Part shown: piece by piece, positions 34,119 through 46,198 of the stretch | How positions within the stretch are numbered: the first letter of the stretch is position 1 | Layout: each line of letters opens with the position of its first letter | Assembly (NCBI RefSeq): GCF_900113055.1 | Contig: NZ_FONZ01000001.1 | Span: forward strand, 868,001 to 932,000 | Source: Flavimobilis marinus | GTDB lineage: Bacteria; Actinomycetota; Actinomycetes; Actinomycetales; Cellulomonadaceae | Reading direction: 5' to 3' | DNA: 64,000 bases | Notes under the pieces: generated by a model | The model's database searches: none | The model's input: the letters and a program-made list of their open reading frames with translations, nothing else | Told to the model about the DNA's origin: nothing | Made by a program: the position numbers and the translations under genes

Positions 34119-34946
34119 CTACCGCGCACCGCCGTCGCGGGGACCCGCGAGCTCGGCGTCCCTGTCGATCGTGGCCTGGACGCCGTCGACGACCGTCGAG
34201 ACGAAGCCTCCGTCCTCGAGCGCCATGAGGCCCGCGATCGTGGTTCCGCCGGGGGAGCAAACCTTGTCGATCAGGACCCACGGGGCGTCGTCGGACTCCA
34301 GCACCATCCGGGCGCTGCCGAGGACCGTCTGGGCGGCGATGCGCGTGGCCTGGTCCTTGGGCATGCCCGCGCGCAGCGCACCGCGGGCGAGCGCGTCGAT
34401 GAACAGGTAGGCGTACGCCGGGGCGCTGCCCGCGATCGCCGTGAAGGTCGCGAACTGCTGCTCGGGGAGCTCGATCGCGGTGCCGACGGCGTCGAAGAGG
34501 TCCAGCACGGTCTGCACGTGCGCGCGGGTGGCGGCGGCGTTGCCCGTGACCGCGGCCATGCCCGCCCCGACCATCGCGTTGACGTTCGGCATGACCCGCA
34601 CGACGGGAACGGCGGGCGCACCGAGCAGTCCCTCGATCTTCGCGAGCGGCGTTCCGGCCGCGATCGAGACGACGAGCGTGCCGCGTTCCGCGATCACCCC
34701 GGCGAGCGGCGGCAGCGCCGCGGCGAACACCTGGGGCTTGATCGCCAGCACGAGGACGTCGACCGCCCCGGCCAGCTCCTCGGCAGAAGACGCGGCGGAG
34801 CCGCCGACCGACGTCGCAAGGTCACCTGCCTTTGCCGCGTCGGTGTCGAACACGAGCACGTCGCCGCCCGCGACGACGTCGTGCTCGACGGCGCCGCGCA
34901 CGATCGCCGTCGCCATGTTCCCTGCACCCAGGAAGCCGATCTTCAT
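34119..34946 (-). CDS. proC: Pyrroline-5-carboxylate reductase
   Basis: The 275-residue enzyme reduces pyrroline-5-carboxylate to proline with NAD(P)H. The dinucleotide motif GAGNMA is at residues 7–12. 'AIKPQVFAAALPPLAG' and 'VVSIAAGTPLAKIEGLLG' follow, and near the C-terminus the P5CR signature region 'KVCSPGGTTIAGLMALEDGG' is intact. A TAGGGT -10 (34980–34985, minus strand) lies about 33 nt before the ATG, with a GAGGG site between. It lies between the T-box/ileS region and the importer cassette, with no functional link visible. Confidence 0.95.
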   Translation of the reverse strand: MKIGFLGAGNMATAIVRGAVEHDVVAGGDVLVFDTDAAKAGDLATSVGGSAASSAEELAGAVDVLVLAIKPQVFAAALPPLAGVIAERGTLVVSIAAGTPLAKIEGLLGAPAVPVVRVMPNVNAMVGAGMAAVTGNAAATRAHVQTVLDLFDAVGTAIELPEQQFATFTAIAGSAPAYAYLFIDALARGALRAGMPKDQATRIAAQTVLGSARMVLESDDAPWVLIDKVCSPGGTTIAGLMALEDGGFVSTVVDGVQATIDRDAELAGPRDGGAR

Positions 34947-35242
34947 GTCCGTCCCACCCTCGTCCGTTGCCTTCCGACCACCCTAGGGCGCGCAGGAAGG
35001 GCGGGCGACGACGACCAGGCCACCGCGCGTTCCAGCATGCGGACATGCGGGCGGGCTGCTTGGCGTCTCCCGGCCACCGCCGCATGATCCTCACCATGAG
35101 CACCCGGACCGCCACGCGCATCGTCGCGGCGTCCGTCGTGCCGGCAGCGGTCCGCTGCCCGGCTGCGTGTTGTTGAGGCCCCCGCCTCCGACCCGCCGAC
35201 CCGCGCGCCGTCCCGGCGCGCCCGCACCCCCAGGACGCTCCC
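34947..35242. other. Intergenic region with proC promoter and a short Cys-ending frame
   Basis: This holds the proC promoter (minus-strand TAGGGT at 34980–34985) and a 26-codon frame at 35096–35176. It codes MSTRTATRIVAASVV and ends RCPAACC, with no clear ribosome site. It may be non-coding. No RNA structure of note was found between 35177 and 35242. Confidence 0.35.
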
Positions 35243-35440
35243 ATGCTCGCTCCCGCCCCGACCGCACCCTCGTCCCGCACCCGTCCCGTCGCCCGCACGG
35301 TTCGGCGCCCCGTGCCCGCGCCCTCCGTCGCCGCCGCAGAGGCCGAGGTCCTCACCTCGCGCCACCACCCCGGCCCCGCCACGGTCGAGGAGCTCGTGGC
35401 GCGGGACATCGGCGCGTTCAGCCGGCGGCGTCCGCGCTGA
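35243..35440 (+). CDS. Hypothetical 65-residue protein
   Basis: A small frame from ATG 35243, with AGGA 8 nt upstream. The first half is Ala/Pro/Arg-rich and disordered-looking, followed by 'HHPGPATVEELVARDIGAFSRRRPR', which could form a short helix and ends basic. I do not recognise a family. It ends 28 nt before the ileS T-box promoter. High GC can create such frames by chance, so it may not be expressed. Confidence 0.35.
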   Translation: MLAPAPTAPSSRTRPVARTVRRPVPAPSVAAAEAEVLTSRHHPGPATVEELVARDIGAFSRRRPR

Positions 35441-35467
35441 ACCGCTGGACGCCACCGCTGGTCGGGC

Positions 35468-35473
35468 TACCAT
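35468..35473 (+). promoter_or_regulatory. ileS: Probable promoter of the ileS leader
   Basis: TACCAT (-10, 35468–35473) has CTGGAC 17 nt upstream (35445–35450). Transcription would start near 35480, just before the T-box stem I. Confidence 0.5.
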
Positions 35474-35479
35474 GGGGCC

Positions 35480-35735
35480 ACAGGCGTCGACCCGGCCATC
35501 ACCGGTGAGCCTCCGGAAGAACAGGCCCGCACCGCGGGCCCCAGTAGAACCGGACGGGAGCGGCCCGTCACAGCCGGACGAGTGGCCAGGCCACCGGGCG
35601 CCGTGAGGCGCCGCGGAGCAGGGCAAGCGGGGTGGTACCGCGGCGCAGGAGCACGAGCAGTCGTGACCGGCGTCGTCCTCGCAGACGAGCAGCACCTACC
35701 ACCGTCCGCCGGCCCGCCCGCACCAGGAGACTTCG
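35480..35735 (+). ncRNA. ileS T-box leader, ultrashort stem I, translational type
   Basis: The ATC specifier at 35498–35500 lies in a short stem I (CCGG/CCGG) followed by GGTGAGCCTCCGGAAGAAC. This compact layout is the actinobacterial ileS type, lacking the distal stem I loops. The antisequestrator box GGTGGTACCGCGG is at 35631–35643, where TGGTA pairs with the tRNA-Ile acceptor end. The start codon's AGGAG is at 35725–35729. The established model for these leaders is control of translation initiation by uncharged tRNA. No T-run terminator was found after the T-box, which agrees. Confidence 0.9.
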
Positions 35736-38700
35736 ATGGCCTACCCCCTGCACCGCCCCGACGGCGTCGTCCCCGCCTCGCCGCACCTGCCCTCGCTCGA
35801 GCGCGAGGTGCTCGCCCACTGGCAGACGGACGGCACGTTCCAGGCGTCGATCGACCAGCGTCCGGCCGGCGAGCAGGGCAGCAACGAGTTCGTGTTCTAC
35901 GACGGCCCGCCGTTCGCCAACGGCCTGCCGCACTACGGTCACCTGCTGACCGGGTACGCCAAGGACGTCGTGCCGCGCTACCAGACCATGCGCGGCAAGC
36001 GGGTCGAGCGTCGCTTCGGCTGGGACACCCACGGCCTGCCCGCCGAGCTCGAGGCCGAGCGGATCCTCGGGATCACGGACAAGTCCCAGATCGAGGAGAT
36101 GGGCATCGACACCTTCAACGCGGCGTGCCGCGAGTCGGTGCTGAAGTACACCGACCAGTGGGAGGAGTACGTCACTCGCCAGGCGCGCTGGGTCGACTTC
36201 GAGAACGACTACAAGACGCTCGACGTCACCTTCATGGAGTCGGTGATCTGGGCGTTCAAGCAGCTGCACGACAAGGGGCTCGCGTACGAGGGCTACCGCG
36301 TGCTGCCGTACTGCTGGCGCGACGAGACGCCGCTGTCCAACCACGAGCTGCGGATGGACGACGACGTCTACCAGTCGCGCCAGGACCCCGCGCTGACCGT
36401 GGGCGTGCGCATGGAGACGGGCGAGCTCGCCCTGATCTGGACGACCACCCCCTGGACCCTGCCGTCCAACCTCGCGATCGCGGTCGGCCCGGAGGTCGAG
36501 TACGTCGTCGTGCGCCCGGGGGAGGCCTCGGCCGTCGCCGGTCAGGAGGTCGTCCTGGGAGCGGCGCGCCTCGCCGCCTACGCCAAGGAGCTCGACCTGG
36601 GCGAGGACCCGGCCGCGCACGTCGTGCGGACGCTCACGGGAGCGGACCTCGCTGGGCGGCGCTACACCCCGCCGTTCGACTACTTCGCCGACGGCGGGCA
36701 CGTCGCGGGTGCCGAGGACGCCACGTCCAACCCGGCGGCCCACCAGATCCTCACGGCGGACTTCGTCACGACGGAGGACGGCACGGGCCTCGTGCACCTC
36801 GCGCCCGCGTTCGGTGAGGACGACATGGCCGTCTGCGACGCCGCGGGCATCCACCCGGTCGTGCCCGTCGACGCGCGCGGCCGCTTCACCGTCGCCGTCC
36901 CCGACTACGCGGGCCAGCAGGTGTTCGACGCCAACCCGCAGGTCATCAAGGACCTCAAGGACGGCACAGGGCCGCTCGCCCGCACCGCGCCCGAGCAGCG
37001 GGCCGTCGTGCTGCGTCACGAGACCTACCAGCACTCCTACCCGCACTGCTGGCGCTGCCGGAACCCGCTGATCTACAAGGCCGTGTCGAGCTGGTTCGTG
37101 CGGGTCACGCAGTTCCGCGACCGCATGGTCGAGCTCAACCAGGAGATCACCTGGACGCCCGAGCACATCAAGGACGGTCAGTTCGGCAAGTGGCTGGCCG
37201 GCGCCCGCGACTGGTCGATCTCCCGCAACCGCTACTGGGGCACACCGATCCCGGTGTGGGTGTCCGACGACCCCGCCTACCCGCGCACGGACGTCTACGG
37301 CTCGCTCGCGGACCTCGAGGCGGACTTCGGCGTGCCCGTGACGGACCTGCACCGCCCCTTCATCGACTCCCTCACGAGACCCAACCCGGACGACCCCACC
37401 GGCCGCGCCACGATGCGCCGCATCCCGGACGTGCTCGACGTCTGGTTTGACTCGGGCGCCATGCCGTTTGCGCAGGTGCACTACCCGTTCGAGAACCGCG
37501 AGTGGTTCGAGGACCACCACCCGGGCGACTTCATCGTCGAGTACATCGGGCAGACCCGCGGCTGGTTCTACACGCTGCACGTCCTGGCCACGGCGCTGTT
37601 CGACCGCCCTGCGTTCCGCACGGCCGTGTCGCACGGCATCGTCCTCGGCTCGGACGGCCGGAAGATGAGCAAGTCGCTGCGCAACTACCCGGACGTCTCC
37701 GAGGTCCTCGACCGCGACGGCTCGGACGCGATGCGCTGGTTCCTGATGAGCTCGCCGATCCTACGGGGCGGCAACCTCGTGGTCACCGAGGACGGCATCC
37801 GCGACGCCGTGCGGCAGGTCCTGCTGCCCGTGTGGAGCACCTACTACTTCTTCACGCTCTACGCGGGGGCCGCGAACGCCGGTGCGGGCTACGAGGCGCG
37901 CCGCGTCACGCCCGACGAGGTCGCCGGCCTGCCGGTGATGGACCGCTACCTGCTCGCCCGCTCGGAGCGCCTGGTCCGCGTCGTGACGGAGCAGCTCGAC
38001 GCCTACGACATCGCCGGCGCGTGCGAGACGGTGCGCGAGCACCTCGACGTGCTGACCAACTGGTACGTGCGCACCCAGCGGGACCGGTTCTGGGACGAGG
38101 ACGCCGACGCCTTCAACACCCTCTGGACGGCGCTCGAGGTCCTGACCCGTGTGATGGCGCCGCTCGCGCCCCTGCTCACCGAGGAGGTCTGGCGCGGGCT
38201 CACCGGCGGGCGCTCCGTGCACCTGACCGACTGGCCGGCCCAGGACGACGCCGTGCTGGTCGCGGACGACGCGCTCGTGGAGACCATGGACCGGGTGCGG
38301 GCAGCGTGCTCGCTGAGTCTCGGGGTGCGCAAGGCCAACAAGCTGCGCGTGCGCCAGCCGTTGGCCCGCCTCACGGTCGTCGTCGAGGACCCGACGGCGC
38401 TCGCGCCCTACACGGACCTGCTCGCCTCCGAGCTCAACGTCAAGGACGTCGCGCTCGTCGGCCTCGAGTCCGGCGCGGCCGAGCAGTTCGGCATCTCCCG
38501 TCGACTCACGGTCAACGCGCGCGCCGCGGGCCCGCGCCTCGGCAAGGGCGTCCAGTCGGCGATCAAGGCAGCCAAGGCCGGGCACTGGCGCGAGGACCAC
38601 GACGGCGCCGTCGTGCTCGAGACGCCCGAGGGCGACGTGCCGCTGCAGGAGGGCGAGTACGACGTCGCGACCGTCGTTGAGCAGGGCGAGGGCGCAGTGG

Positions 38701-39029
38701 GTGCTGCGGTCCTGGATGGTGGTGGCTTCGTGGTGCTGGACCTGACGCTCACCGACGCGCTCGTCGCCGAGGGGTTCGCCCGCGACGTCGTCCGTGAGGT
38801 CCAGGACGCGCGCAAGGCGGCGGACCTGCACGTGGCCGACCGCATCGACCTCGCTCTCGTCGTGCCGGCCGCCCAGGTCGAGGCCGTCGAGACGTTCGCG
38901 GACCTCATCCGGTCCGAGACCCTCGCGCTCTCGCTCGACGTCGTCCCCGGCGACGCGCTCGAGGTCCGCGTGACCCGTCGCGCGGATGACTCCGCCGGCA
39001 CCGCAGCGAACGACGGAGGAACCCTGTGA
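35736..39029 (+). CDS. ileS: Isoleucyl-tRNA synthetase
   Basis: The 1,097-residue class I synthetase charges tRNA-Ile. The HIGH-type motif is HYGH in [16 protein letters not shown], and the KMSKS motif is KMSKSLRN in '[16 protein letters not shown]'. The editing domain is intact in length. The '[12 protein letters not shown]' block and overall length match the eukaryote-like, type 2 IleRS lineage, which often confers tolerance to mupirocin. The ATG at 35736 has an AGGAG site held in the T-box leader. The stop overlaps folC by 4 nt. C-terminal sequence includes the usual tRNA-binding tail, with no truncation. Confidence 0.97.
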   Translation: MAYPLHRPDGVVPASPHLPSLEREVLAHWQTDGTFQASIDQRPAGEQGSNEFVFYDGPPFANGLPHYGHLLTGYAKDVVPRYQTMRGKRVERRFGWDTHGLPAELEAERILGITDKSQIEEMGIDTFNAACRESVLKYTDQWEEYVTRQARWVDFENDYKTLDVTFMESVIWAFKQLHDKGLAYEGYRVLPYCWRDETPLSNHELRMDDDVYQSRQDPALTVGVRMETGELALIWTTTPWTLPSNLAIAVGPEVEYVVVRPGEASAVAGQEVVLGAARLAAYAKELDLGEDPAAHVVRTLTGADLAGRRYTPPFDYFADGGHVAGAEDATSNPAAHQILTADFVTTEDGTGLVHLAPAFGEDDMAVCDAAGIHPVVPVDARGRFTVAVPDYAGQQVFDANPQVIKDLKDGTGPLARTAPEQRAVVLRHETYQHSYPHCWRCRNPLIYKAVSSWFVRVTQFRDRMVELNQEITWTPEHIKDGQFGKWLAGARDWSISRNRYWGTPIPVWVSDDPAYPRTDVYGSLADLEADFGVPVTDLHRPFIDSLTRPNPDDPTGRATMRRIPDVLDVWFDSGAMPFAQVHYPFENREWFEDHHPGDFIVEYIGQTRGWFYTLHVLATALFDRPAFRTAVSHGIVLGSDGRKMSKSLRNYPDVSEVLDRDGSDAMRWFLMSSPILRGGNLVVTEDGIRDAVRQVLLPVWSTYYFFTLYAGAANAGAGYEARRVTPDEVAGLPVMDRYLLARSERLVRVVTEQLDAYDIAGACETVREHLDVLTNWYVRTQRDRFWDEDADAFNTLWTALEVLTRVMAPLAPLLTEEVWRGLTGGRSVHLTDWPAQDDAVLVADDALVETMDRVRAACSLSLGVRKANKLRVRQPLARLTVVVEDPTALAPYTDLLASELNVKDVALVGLESGAAEQFGISRRLTVNARAAGPRLGKGVQSAIKAAKAGHWREDHDGAVVLETPEGDVPLQEGEYDVATVVEQGEGAVGAAVLDGGGFVVLDLTLTDALVAEGFARDVVREVQDARKAADLHVADRIDLALVVPAAQVEAVETFADLIRSETLALSLDVVPGDALEVRVTRRADDSAGTAANDGGTL

Positions 39030-40384
39030 GCGCACCCGACTCCCGCGACGCCCTGGCCGAGGTGTACGCCTCGATCATGGATCGCAGCCCGGAGCACGAC
39101 TTCGAGCCCACGCTCGGCCGCGTGCAGCGGGTGTGCGAGCTCCTCGGCGACCCGCAGCGGGCCTACCGCGTCGTGCACCTGACGGGCACGAACGGCAAGA
39201 CGTCGACCGCCCGGATGGTCGAACGGCTCGTGCGCGAGCACGGCCTGCGCACGGGTCGGTTCACGAGCCCGCACCTGGCGAGCGTCACCGAGCGGATCGC
39301 GATCGACGGCGAGCCGCTGAGCGACGAGCGGTTCGTCGAGGTCTGGCAGGACGTCGCGCCGTACGTGCACATGGTCGACGTCGAGTCGCAGGCGACCGGC
39401 GGACCGCGGCTCAGCTTCTTCGAGGTGCTCACCGTGATGGCGTTCGCCGCGTTCGCGGACGCCCCGGTCGACGTCGCGATCATCGAGGTCGGCATGGGCG
39501 GCACCTGGGACTCGACCAACGTGGCCGACGGCGACGTCGCGGTGCTCACCCCGATCGCGCTCGACCACCAGCGGTGGCTGGGGCACACGGTCGGCGAGAT
39601 CGCGGACACCAAGGCGGGCATCATCAAGCCGGGCGCGACGGTGGTCCTCGCGGAGCAGTCCGAGGAGGTCGAGGGCATCGTCCTGGCCGTTGCCGCCGAG
39701 CGCGGTTCGCGGGTCGTGCGCGAGGGCGCGGAGCTCTCCGTGGCGGCACGGCACGTCGCCGTGGGCGGTCAGCTGATCGACCTCAGCACGCCCGGCGGCC
39801 TGTACACCGAGATCTTCCTGCCGCTGCACGGTGCGCACCAGGCGCAGAACGCCCTGCTCGCCCTCGCGACGACCGAGGCTCTCGTGACGGGCGGCGCCGC
39901 GCTCGCGGGCGAGGTCGTCGAGGCCGCCTTCGGCGACGTCGACTCGCCGGGGCGCCTCGAGGTCGTGCGCTCGAGCCCGACGATCGTCGTCGACGCGGCG
40001 CACAACCCCGCGGGAGCCGAGGCGCTCGTCGCAGCGCTGGACGAGTCGTTCGGCTTCACCCGTCTGATCGGCGTGATCGGGGTGCTCGCGGACAAGGACG
40101 CCGAGTCGCTGCTCTCCGTCCTCGAGCCGGTGCTCGCTGAGATCGTCGTCACGCAGTCCGGCTCGGACCGGTCGCTGCCGACCGACGACCTCGCGGAGAT
40201 CGCCGTCGAGGTGTTCGGCGAGGACCGCGTGCACGTCGAGCCGCGCCTGGACGACGCGCTCGACCGCGCCGCGGGCCTGGCGGAGCGCGACGACACCACG
40301 GGGGTCGGCACCGGCACGGGCGTCGTCGTCGCGGGGTCGGTCATCCTCGCTGCGGAGGTCCGGACGCTGCTCGGGCGGCCGTGA
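39026..40384 (+). CDS. folC: Bifunctional dihydrofolate synthase/folylpolyglutamate synthase
   Basis: The 452-residue Mur-ligase-family enzyme adds glutamate to dihydropteroate and folates with ATP. P-loop GTNGKTST is in '[18 protein letters not shown]', followed by '[15 protein letters not shown]' (folate contact), and the ATP/Mg region '[19 protein letters not shown]'. The C-terminal domain '[17 protein letters not shown]' is typical of FolC. It starts GTG at 39026, overlapping the ileS stop. In related genomes DUF4233 and ndk follow directly. Here the dha and TetR/MFS genes intervene. Confidence 0.95.
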   Translation: MSAPDSRDALAEVYASIMDRSPEHDFEPTLGRVQRVCELLGDPQRAYRVVHLTGTNGKTSTARMVERLVREHGLRTGRFTSPHLASVTERIAIDGEPLSDERFVEVWQDVAPYVHMVDVESQATGGPRLSFFEVLTVMAFAAFADAPVDVAIIEVGMGGTWDSTNVADGDVAVLTPIALDHQRWLGHTVGEIADTKAGIIKPGATVVLAEQSEEVEGIVLAVAAERGSRVVREGAELSVAARHVAVGGQLIDLSTPGGLYTEIFLPLHGAHQAQNALLALATTEALVTGGAALAGEVVEAAFGDVDSPGRLEVVRSSPTIVVDAAHNPAGAEALVAALDESFGFTRLIGVIGVLADKDAESLLSVLEPVLAEIVVTQSGSDRSLPTDDLAEIAVEVFGEDRVHVEPRLDDALDRAAGLAERDDTTGVGTGTGVVVAGSVILAAEVRTLLGRP

Positions 40385-40428
40385 GCCCTGGCGGGCGCGG
40401 GGTCTGCGGGGGCATAGTGGCGAGGGCG

Positions 40429-40450
40429 GGCGCGTGAGCCACCACGCGCC
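40429..40450 (+). promoter_or_regulatory. Hairpin in dhaK leader
   Basis: An 8-bp inverted repeat, GGCGCGTG/CACGCGCC, has a 6-nt loop. It follows a possible -10 (CATAGT, ~40413–40418) and precedes the GAAGGAG site. It may be an operator or 5' UTR structure. Confidence 0.4.
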
Positions 40451-40475
40451 GGCCCGAGGCTGAAGGAGAAGCGAG

Positions 40476-41465
40476 ATGAAGAAGCTGCTCAACGCCGTCG
40501 ACGACGCCGTGCGTGAGTCGCTCGTGGGGTTCGGTGCGGCGCACGAGGAGCTCGTGCGCGTGCACCTCGACCCGATGTACGTGACCCGCGCGCAGCCGCT
40601 GCTGCGCGGAACCGTCGCGGTCGTGTCGGGGGGTGGCTCGGGACACGAGCCGCTGCACACCGGCCTCGTGGGAGAGGGCATGCTCGCCGCCGCGGTGCCC
40701 GGCGAGATGTTCACCTCGCCCACGCCCGACCAGATCGCCGCCGCGTATCAGGCAGCCGATGCGGGCGGGGGCGTGCTCGCGATCGTGAAGAACTACACCG
40801 GCGACGTGCTCAACTTCGAGACGGCGGCGGAGCTCACCGACGGCCTCGACGTCGAGCAGGTGCTCGTGAACGACGACGTCGCGGTCGAGGACTCGCTGTT
40901 CACGGCCGGCCGTCGCGGGGTCGCGGGCACGCTCCTCGTGGAGAAGGTCGCCGGGGCCGCGGCCGAGCGTGGGGACGACCTCGCGGCCGTCGCCGAGGTC
41001 GCCCGCCGCGCGGCGGGTGCGGTGCGCTCGATGGGCGTCGCGCTGCGCGCGCCCGTCGTGCCGCACACGGGCCGCGCGAGCTTCGACCTCACCGACGAGG
41101 AGGTCGAGATCGGCATCGGGATCCATGGCGAACCTGGTCGCCACCGGGAGCCGTTCACGGGCGCGGACGCGATCACCGCGGCGCTCCTCGACGCCGTCAC
41201 GGACGACCTCCGCCTGGCGTCGGGGGAGTCCGTGTTGCTGTTCGTTAACGGTATGGGCGCGACCCCGCTGTCGGAGCTCTACGTCGTCTATGGTCGGGCG
41301 AGGACGATGCTCGCGGAGCGCGGCGTGCAGGTGGCCCGCTCCCTGGTGGGCAGCTACGTGACGTCGTTGGACATGCAAGGGGCATCGATCACCGTCATGC
41401 GACTCGACGAGGAGCTGACGAGCCTGTGGGACGCACCCGTGCACACCGCCGCTCTGCGCTGGTGA
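40476..41465 (+). CDS. dhaK: Dihydroxyacetone kinase subunit DhaK (PTS-dependent type)
   Basis: The 329-residue subunit binds dihydroxyacetone covalently through His217 in GIGIHGEPG. GGGSGHEPLHTGLVGEG near residue 50 and 'VKNYTGDVLNFETAAEL' are the DhaK signature blocks. The length and a separate DhaL gene identify the PTS-dependent form, in which phosphate comes from DhaM rather than ATP. GAAGGAG precedes ATG 40476. It is first of a dhaK–dhaL–dhaM operon. Dihydroxyacetone phosphate enters glycolysis. No glycerol dehydrogenase or transporter is adjacent. Confidence 0.95.
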   Translation: MKKLLNAVDDAVRESLVGFGAAHEELVRVHLDPMYVTRAQPLLRGTVAVVSGGGSGHEPLHTGLVGEGMLAAAVPGEMFTSPTPDQIAAAYQAADAGGGVLAIVKNYTGDVLNFETAAELTDGLDVEQVLVNDDVAVEDSLFTAGRRGVAGTLLVEKVAGAAAERGDDLAAVAEVARRAAGAVRSMGVALRAPVVPHTGRASFDLTDEEVEIGIGIHGEPGRHREPFTGADAITAALLDAVTDDLRLASGESVLLFVNGMGATPLSELYVVYGRARTMLAERGVQVARSLVGSYVTSLDMQGASITVMRLDEELTSLWDAPVHTAALRW

Positions 41466-41492
41466 GCACCCGCTGAGGAGGAACCGCACACG

Positions 41493-42122
41493 ATGACGCT
41501 GGACGTCGAGTGGGCCCGTCGTTGGGTCGCCCTGGCCGCGCAGGCCATCACGGAGGCCAAGGACGAGCTGGTCGAGCTGGACCGCGAGATCGGGGACGGT
41601 GACCACGGCGTCAACCTCGACCGCGGCTTCGCTGCCGTCGCCGCGAAGATCGAGGGGATGGATCGTCCCGCGACCGTCGGAGAGATCCTGACCACGGTGG
41701 CGACGACCCTGATGTCCTCGGTCGGTGGCGCGTCCGGCCCCCTCTACGGCACCGCGTTCCTGCGCGCCGGCAAGGTGTCCGGCCTCGCCGAGCTCGGCCC
41801 GGACGCCGTCGTCGCGCTCCTCGAGGGGGCGCTCGAGGGCATCACGTCGCGCGGGCGGGCCGGGGTGGGGGAGAAGACCATGGTCGACGCGTGGGCACCC
41901 GCGGTCGAGGCCGCGGTGCGGTCCGCCGGGGCCGGGGACGAGCCCGCCGCAGTGCTCCGGGCGGCCGCCGACGCGGCCGCGGACGGCGCGCGCTCGACCA
42001 TCCCCCTGGTGGCGTCGAAGGGCCGCGCGAGCTACCTCGGGGAGCGGAGCGCCGGCCACATGGATCCCGGGGCGCGTTCCTCCGCGATCCTCCTCGACGC
42101 GGCGGCACGGGCGGCAGCGTGA
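41493..42122 (+). CDS. dhaL: Dihydroxyacetone kinase subunit DhaL
   Basis: The 209-residue ADP-binding subunit has the metal-binding Asp cluster in LDREIGDGDHGVNLDRG and the helical-barrel motif 'VGGASGPLYGTAFLRAG', both typical of DhaL. DhaL passes the phosphate from DhaM to the DhaK-bound substrate through a permanently bound ADP. An AGGAGG site precedes ATG 41493. The stop overlaps the dhaM GTG (GTGA), so DhaL and DhaM are made together. Confidence 0.95.
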   Translation: MTLDVEWARRWVALAAQAITEAKDELVELDREIGDGDHGVNLDRGFAAVAAKIEGMDRPATVGEILTTVATTLMSSVGGASGPLYGTAFLRAGKVSGLAELGPDAVVALLEGALEGITSRGRAGVGEKTMVDAWAPAVEAAVRSAGAGDEPAAVLRAAADAAADGARSTIPLVASKGRASYLGERSAGHMDPGARSSAILLDAAARAAA

Positions 42123-42841
42123 CCGATCCCGGCGTCGCGCTCGTCCTCGTCTCGCACTCCGCCCAGCTCGCGGCGGGTGTGGCCGAGCTCGCGCTGCAGA
42201 TGGCGCCCGGCGTCGCGATCCACGCCGTCGGGGGCCTGCCGGACGGCTCGCTCGGCACGGACTTCGCGGCGGTGGACGCGGCGCTGCGCGCCGGCGCGCA
42301 GGCGCTCCGCGGCGCGGTGGTGCTCACCGACCTGGGGTCCGCCGTCCTCACCGTGGAGGCCGCGCTCGAGCTGGCCGACGACGACGTCCGCGCGCGCGTC
42401 CACCTCGCGGACGCGCCGCTGGTCGAGGGCGCGGTCGCGGCAGCCGTCGTCGCGCACGGGGGAGGCACGGCGTCCGAGGTCCTCGACGCGGCCGAGCACG
42501 CAGGGTCGACGTTCGCGGACCGGGCGGGCCGTACCCTGGCGGTGCGCGGCTGGGACTCCGCCGCAGACGAGGAGGACGCCGTGAGCACCGTCGCCCGCGA
42601 GGTCATGGTCCGCAACCCGATGGGTCTGCACGCGCGGCCGGCCGCGATCCTGGCGCGCATGGTCGCGCGCCTCGACGCCGCCGTCCGCATCCAGGGCGTC
42701 AACGCCGCGAGCGTGCTCGAGCTCATGAAGCTCGGGGTCCTGGGCGGAGCGACTGTGCGCGTCGAGGCGGACGGCCCGGCGGCCGCGGAGGCCGTCACCG
42801 CGGTGGTTGAGGCGATCGAGGGCGGCTTCGGTGAAGTGTGA
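42119..42841 (+). CDS. dhaM: PTS-dependent dihydroxyacetone kinase phosphotransferase DhaM fused to HPr
   Basis: The 240-residue protein joins a mannose EIIA-type DhaM domain to a complete HPr domain. DhaM's phospho-His is His13 in VLVSHSAQL. HPr, starting near residue 155, has His171 in NPMGLHARPA. The Ser regulatory region of HPr, usually near 'SIMGVM', is replaced by 'SVLELMKLG', so the Ser is kept but its context differs. Enzyme I is not in the window. The fusion means PEP-derived phosphate can be relayed within one chain. GTG 42119 is set by the overlap with dhaL. Confidence 0.93.
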   Translation: MTDPGVALVLVSHSAQLAAGVAELALQMAPGVAIHAVGGLPDGSLGTDFAAVDAALRAGAQALRGAVVLTDLGSAVLTVEAALELADDDVRARVHLADAPLVEGAVAAAVVAHGGGTASEVLDAAEHAGSTFADRAGRTLAVRGWDSAADEEDAVSTVAREVMVRNPMGLHARPAAILARMVARLDAAVRIQGVNAASVLELMKLGVLGGATVRVEADGPAAAEAVTAVVEAIEGGFGEV

Positions 42842-42842
42842 C

Positions 42843-42870
42843 GCGCAAGACATGCACGCTGCGCAATTTT
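42843..42870 (+). terminator. Possible dha operon terminator
   Basis: A 5-bp hairpin (GCGCA/TGCGC, 12-nt loop) directly followed by AATTTT. The stem is short, so the signal is weak, but T-runs are rare in this sequence. Confidence 0.4.
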
Positions 42871-42873
42871 GCA

Positions 42874-42909
42874 TTGACTGAAAAACTACTTGCTGTGTAG
42901 GTTTCCGGG
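42874..42909 (+). promoter_or_regulatory. Leaderless TetR promoter with overlapping operator
   Basis: TTGACT (42874–42879) and TAGGTT (42898–42903) are 18 nt apart; the start GTG is 42910, so the mRNA should be leaderless. CTAC…GTAG arms, separated by 7 nt, overlap the -10, with A- and T-rich flanks (AAA/GTTT). This is a plausible TetR autoregulatory site. Confidence 0.6.
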
Positions 42910-45678
<2,769 letters not shown>

Positions 45679-45715
45679 CGTGGTCGGGTCGAGACGCGGA
45701 GCGACCGCGCACCGA

Positions 45716-45721
45716 TAGGGT
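45716..45721 (+). promoter_or_regulatory. ndk: -10 box of ndk, leaderless
   Basis: TAGGGT at 45716–45721 lies 7 nt before ATG 45729. No ribosome site or clear -35 is present. A leaderless message is expected. Confidence 0.55.
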
Positions 45722-45728
45722 GTGGCGC

Positions 45729-46160
45729 ATGAGTGAAGCAGCAGCGCAGCGCACCCTTGTCCTGGTCAAGCCCGACGGCGTGGGGCGCGGCCTCACCGGA
45801 GAGGTGCTCCGCCGGATCGAGGCGAAGGGCTACCGGTTGGTTGCCCTCGACATGCGCGAGGCCACCACCGAGCTCCTGGAGCAGCACTACGCCGAGCACC
45901 TCGGCAAGCCGTTCTACGGCCCCCTCGTCGAGTTCATGATGTCGGGCCCGGTCGTGGCCCTGGTCGTCGAGGGCCACGAGGTCATCGCCGGATTCCGGTC
46001 CCTCGCCGGCACGACGGACCCCACGAGCGCCGCGCCCGGCACGATCCGCGGCGACCTCGGGCGCGCCTGGGGGACCGCGGTCGTGCAGAACCTCGTCCAC
46101 GGCTCCGACTCCCCGGAGTCCGCTGCACGTGAGATCGGCCTGTGGTTCCCGGCGCTGTGA
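45729..46160 (+). CDS. ndk: Nucleoside-diphosphate kinase
   Basis: The 143-residue enzyme transfers the terminal phosphate between nucleoside triphosphates through His124 in NLVHGSDSPESA. 'RTLVLVKPDGVGRGL' at the start and 'GFRSLAGTTDPTSAAPGTIRGDLG' are family blocks. The ATG at 45729 (MSEAAAQ) is preferred to an extension by three residues because of the adjacent -10 box. It is followed by smc with a 38-nt gap. Confidence 0.96.
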   Translation: MSEAAAQRTLVLVKPDGVGRGLTGEVLRRIEAKGYRLVALDMREATTELLEQHYAEHLGKPFYGPLVEFMMSGPVVALVVEGHEVIAGFRSLAGTTDPTSAAPGTIRGDLGRAWGTAVVQNLVHGSDSPESAAREIGLWFPAL

Positions 46161-46198
46161 CGCGCGGTCGCCTCGCGGCCGGCCGCTGAGGCGCGGCC

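Noticed and set aside
33997-34281. Extended N-terminus of the F420-0-type binding protein
   Set aside because: The extension runs into proC and reads as Arg-rich noise before a proper lipoprotein signal peptide at 33996.
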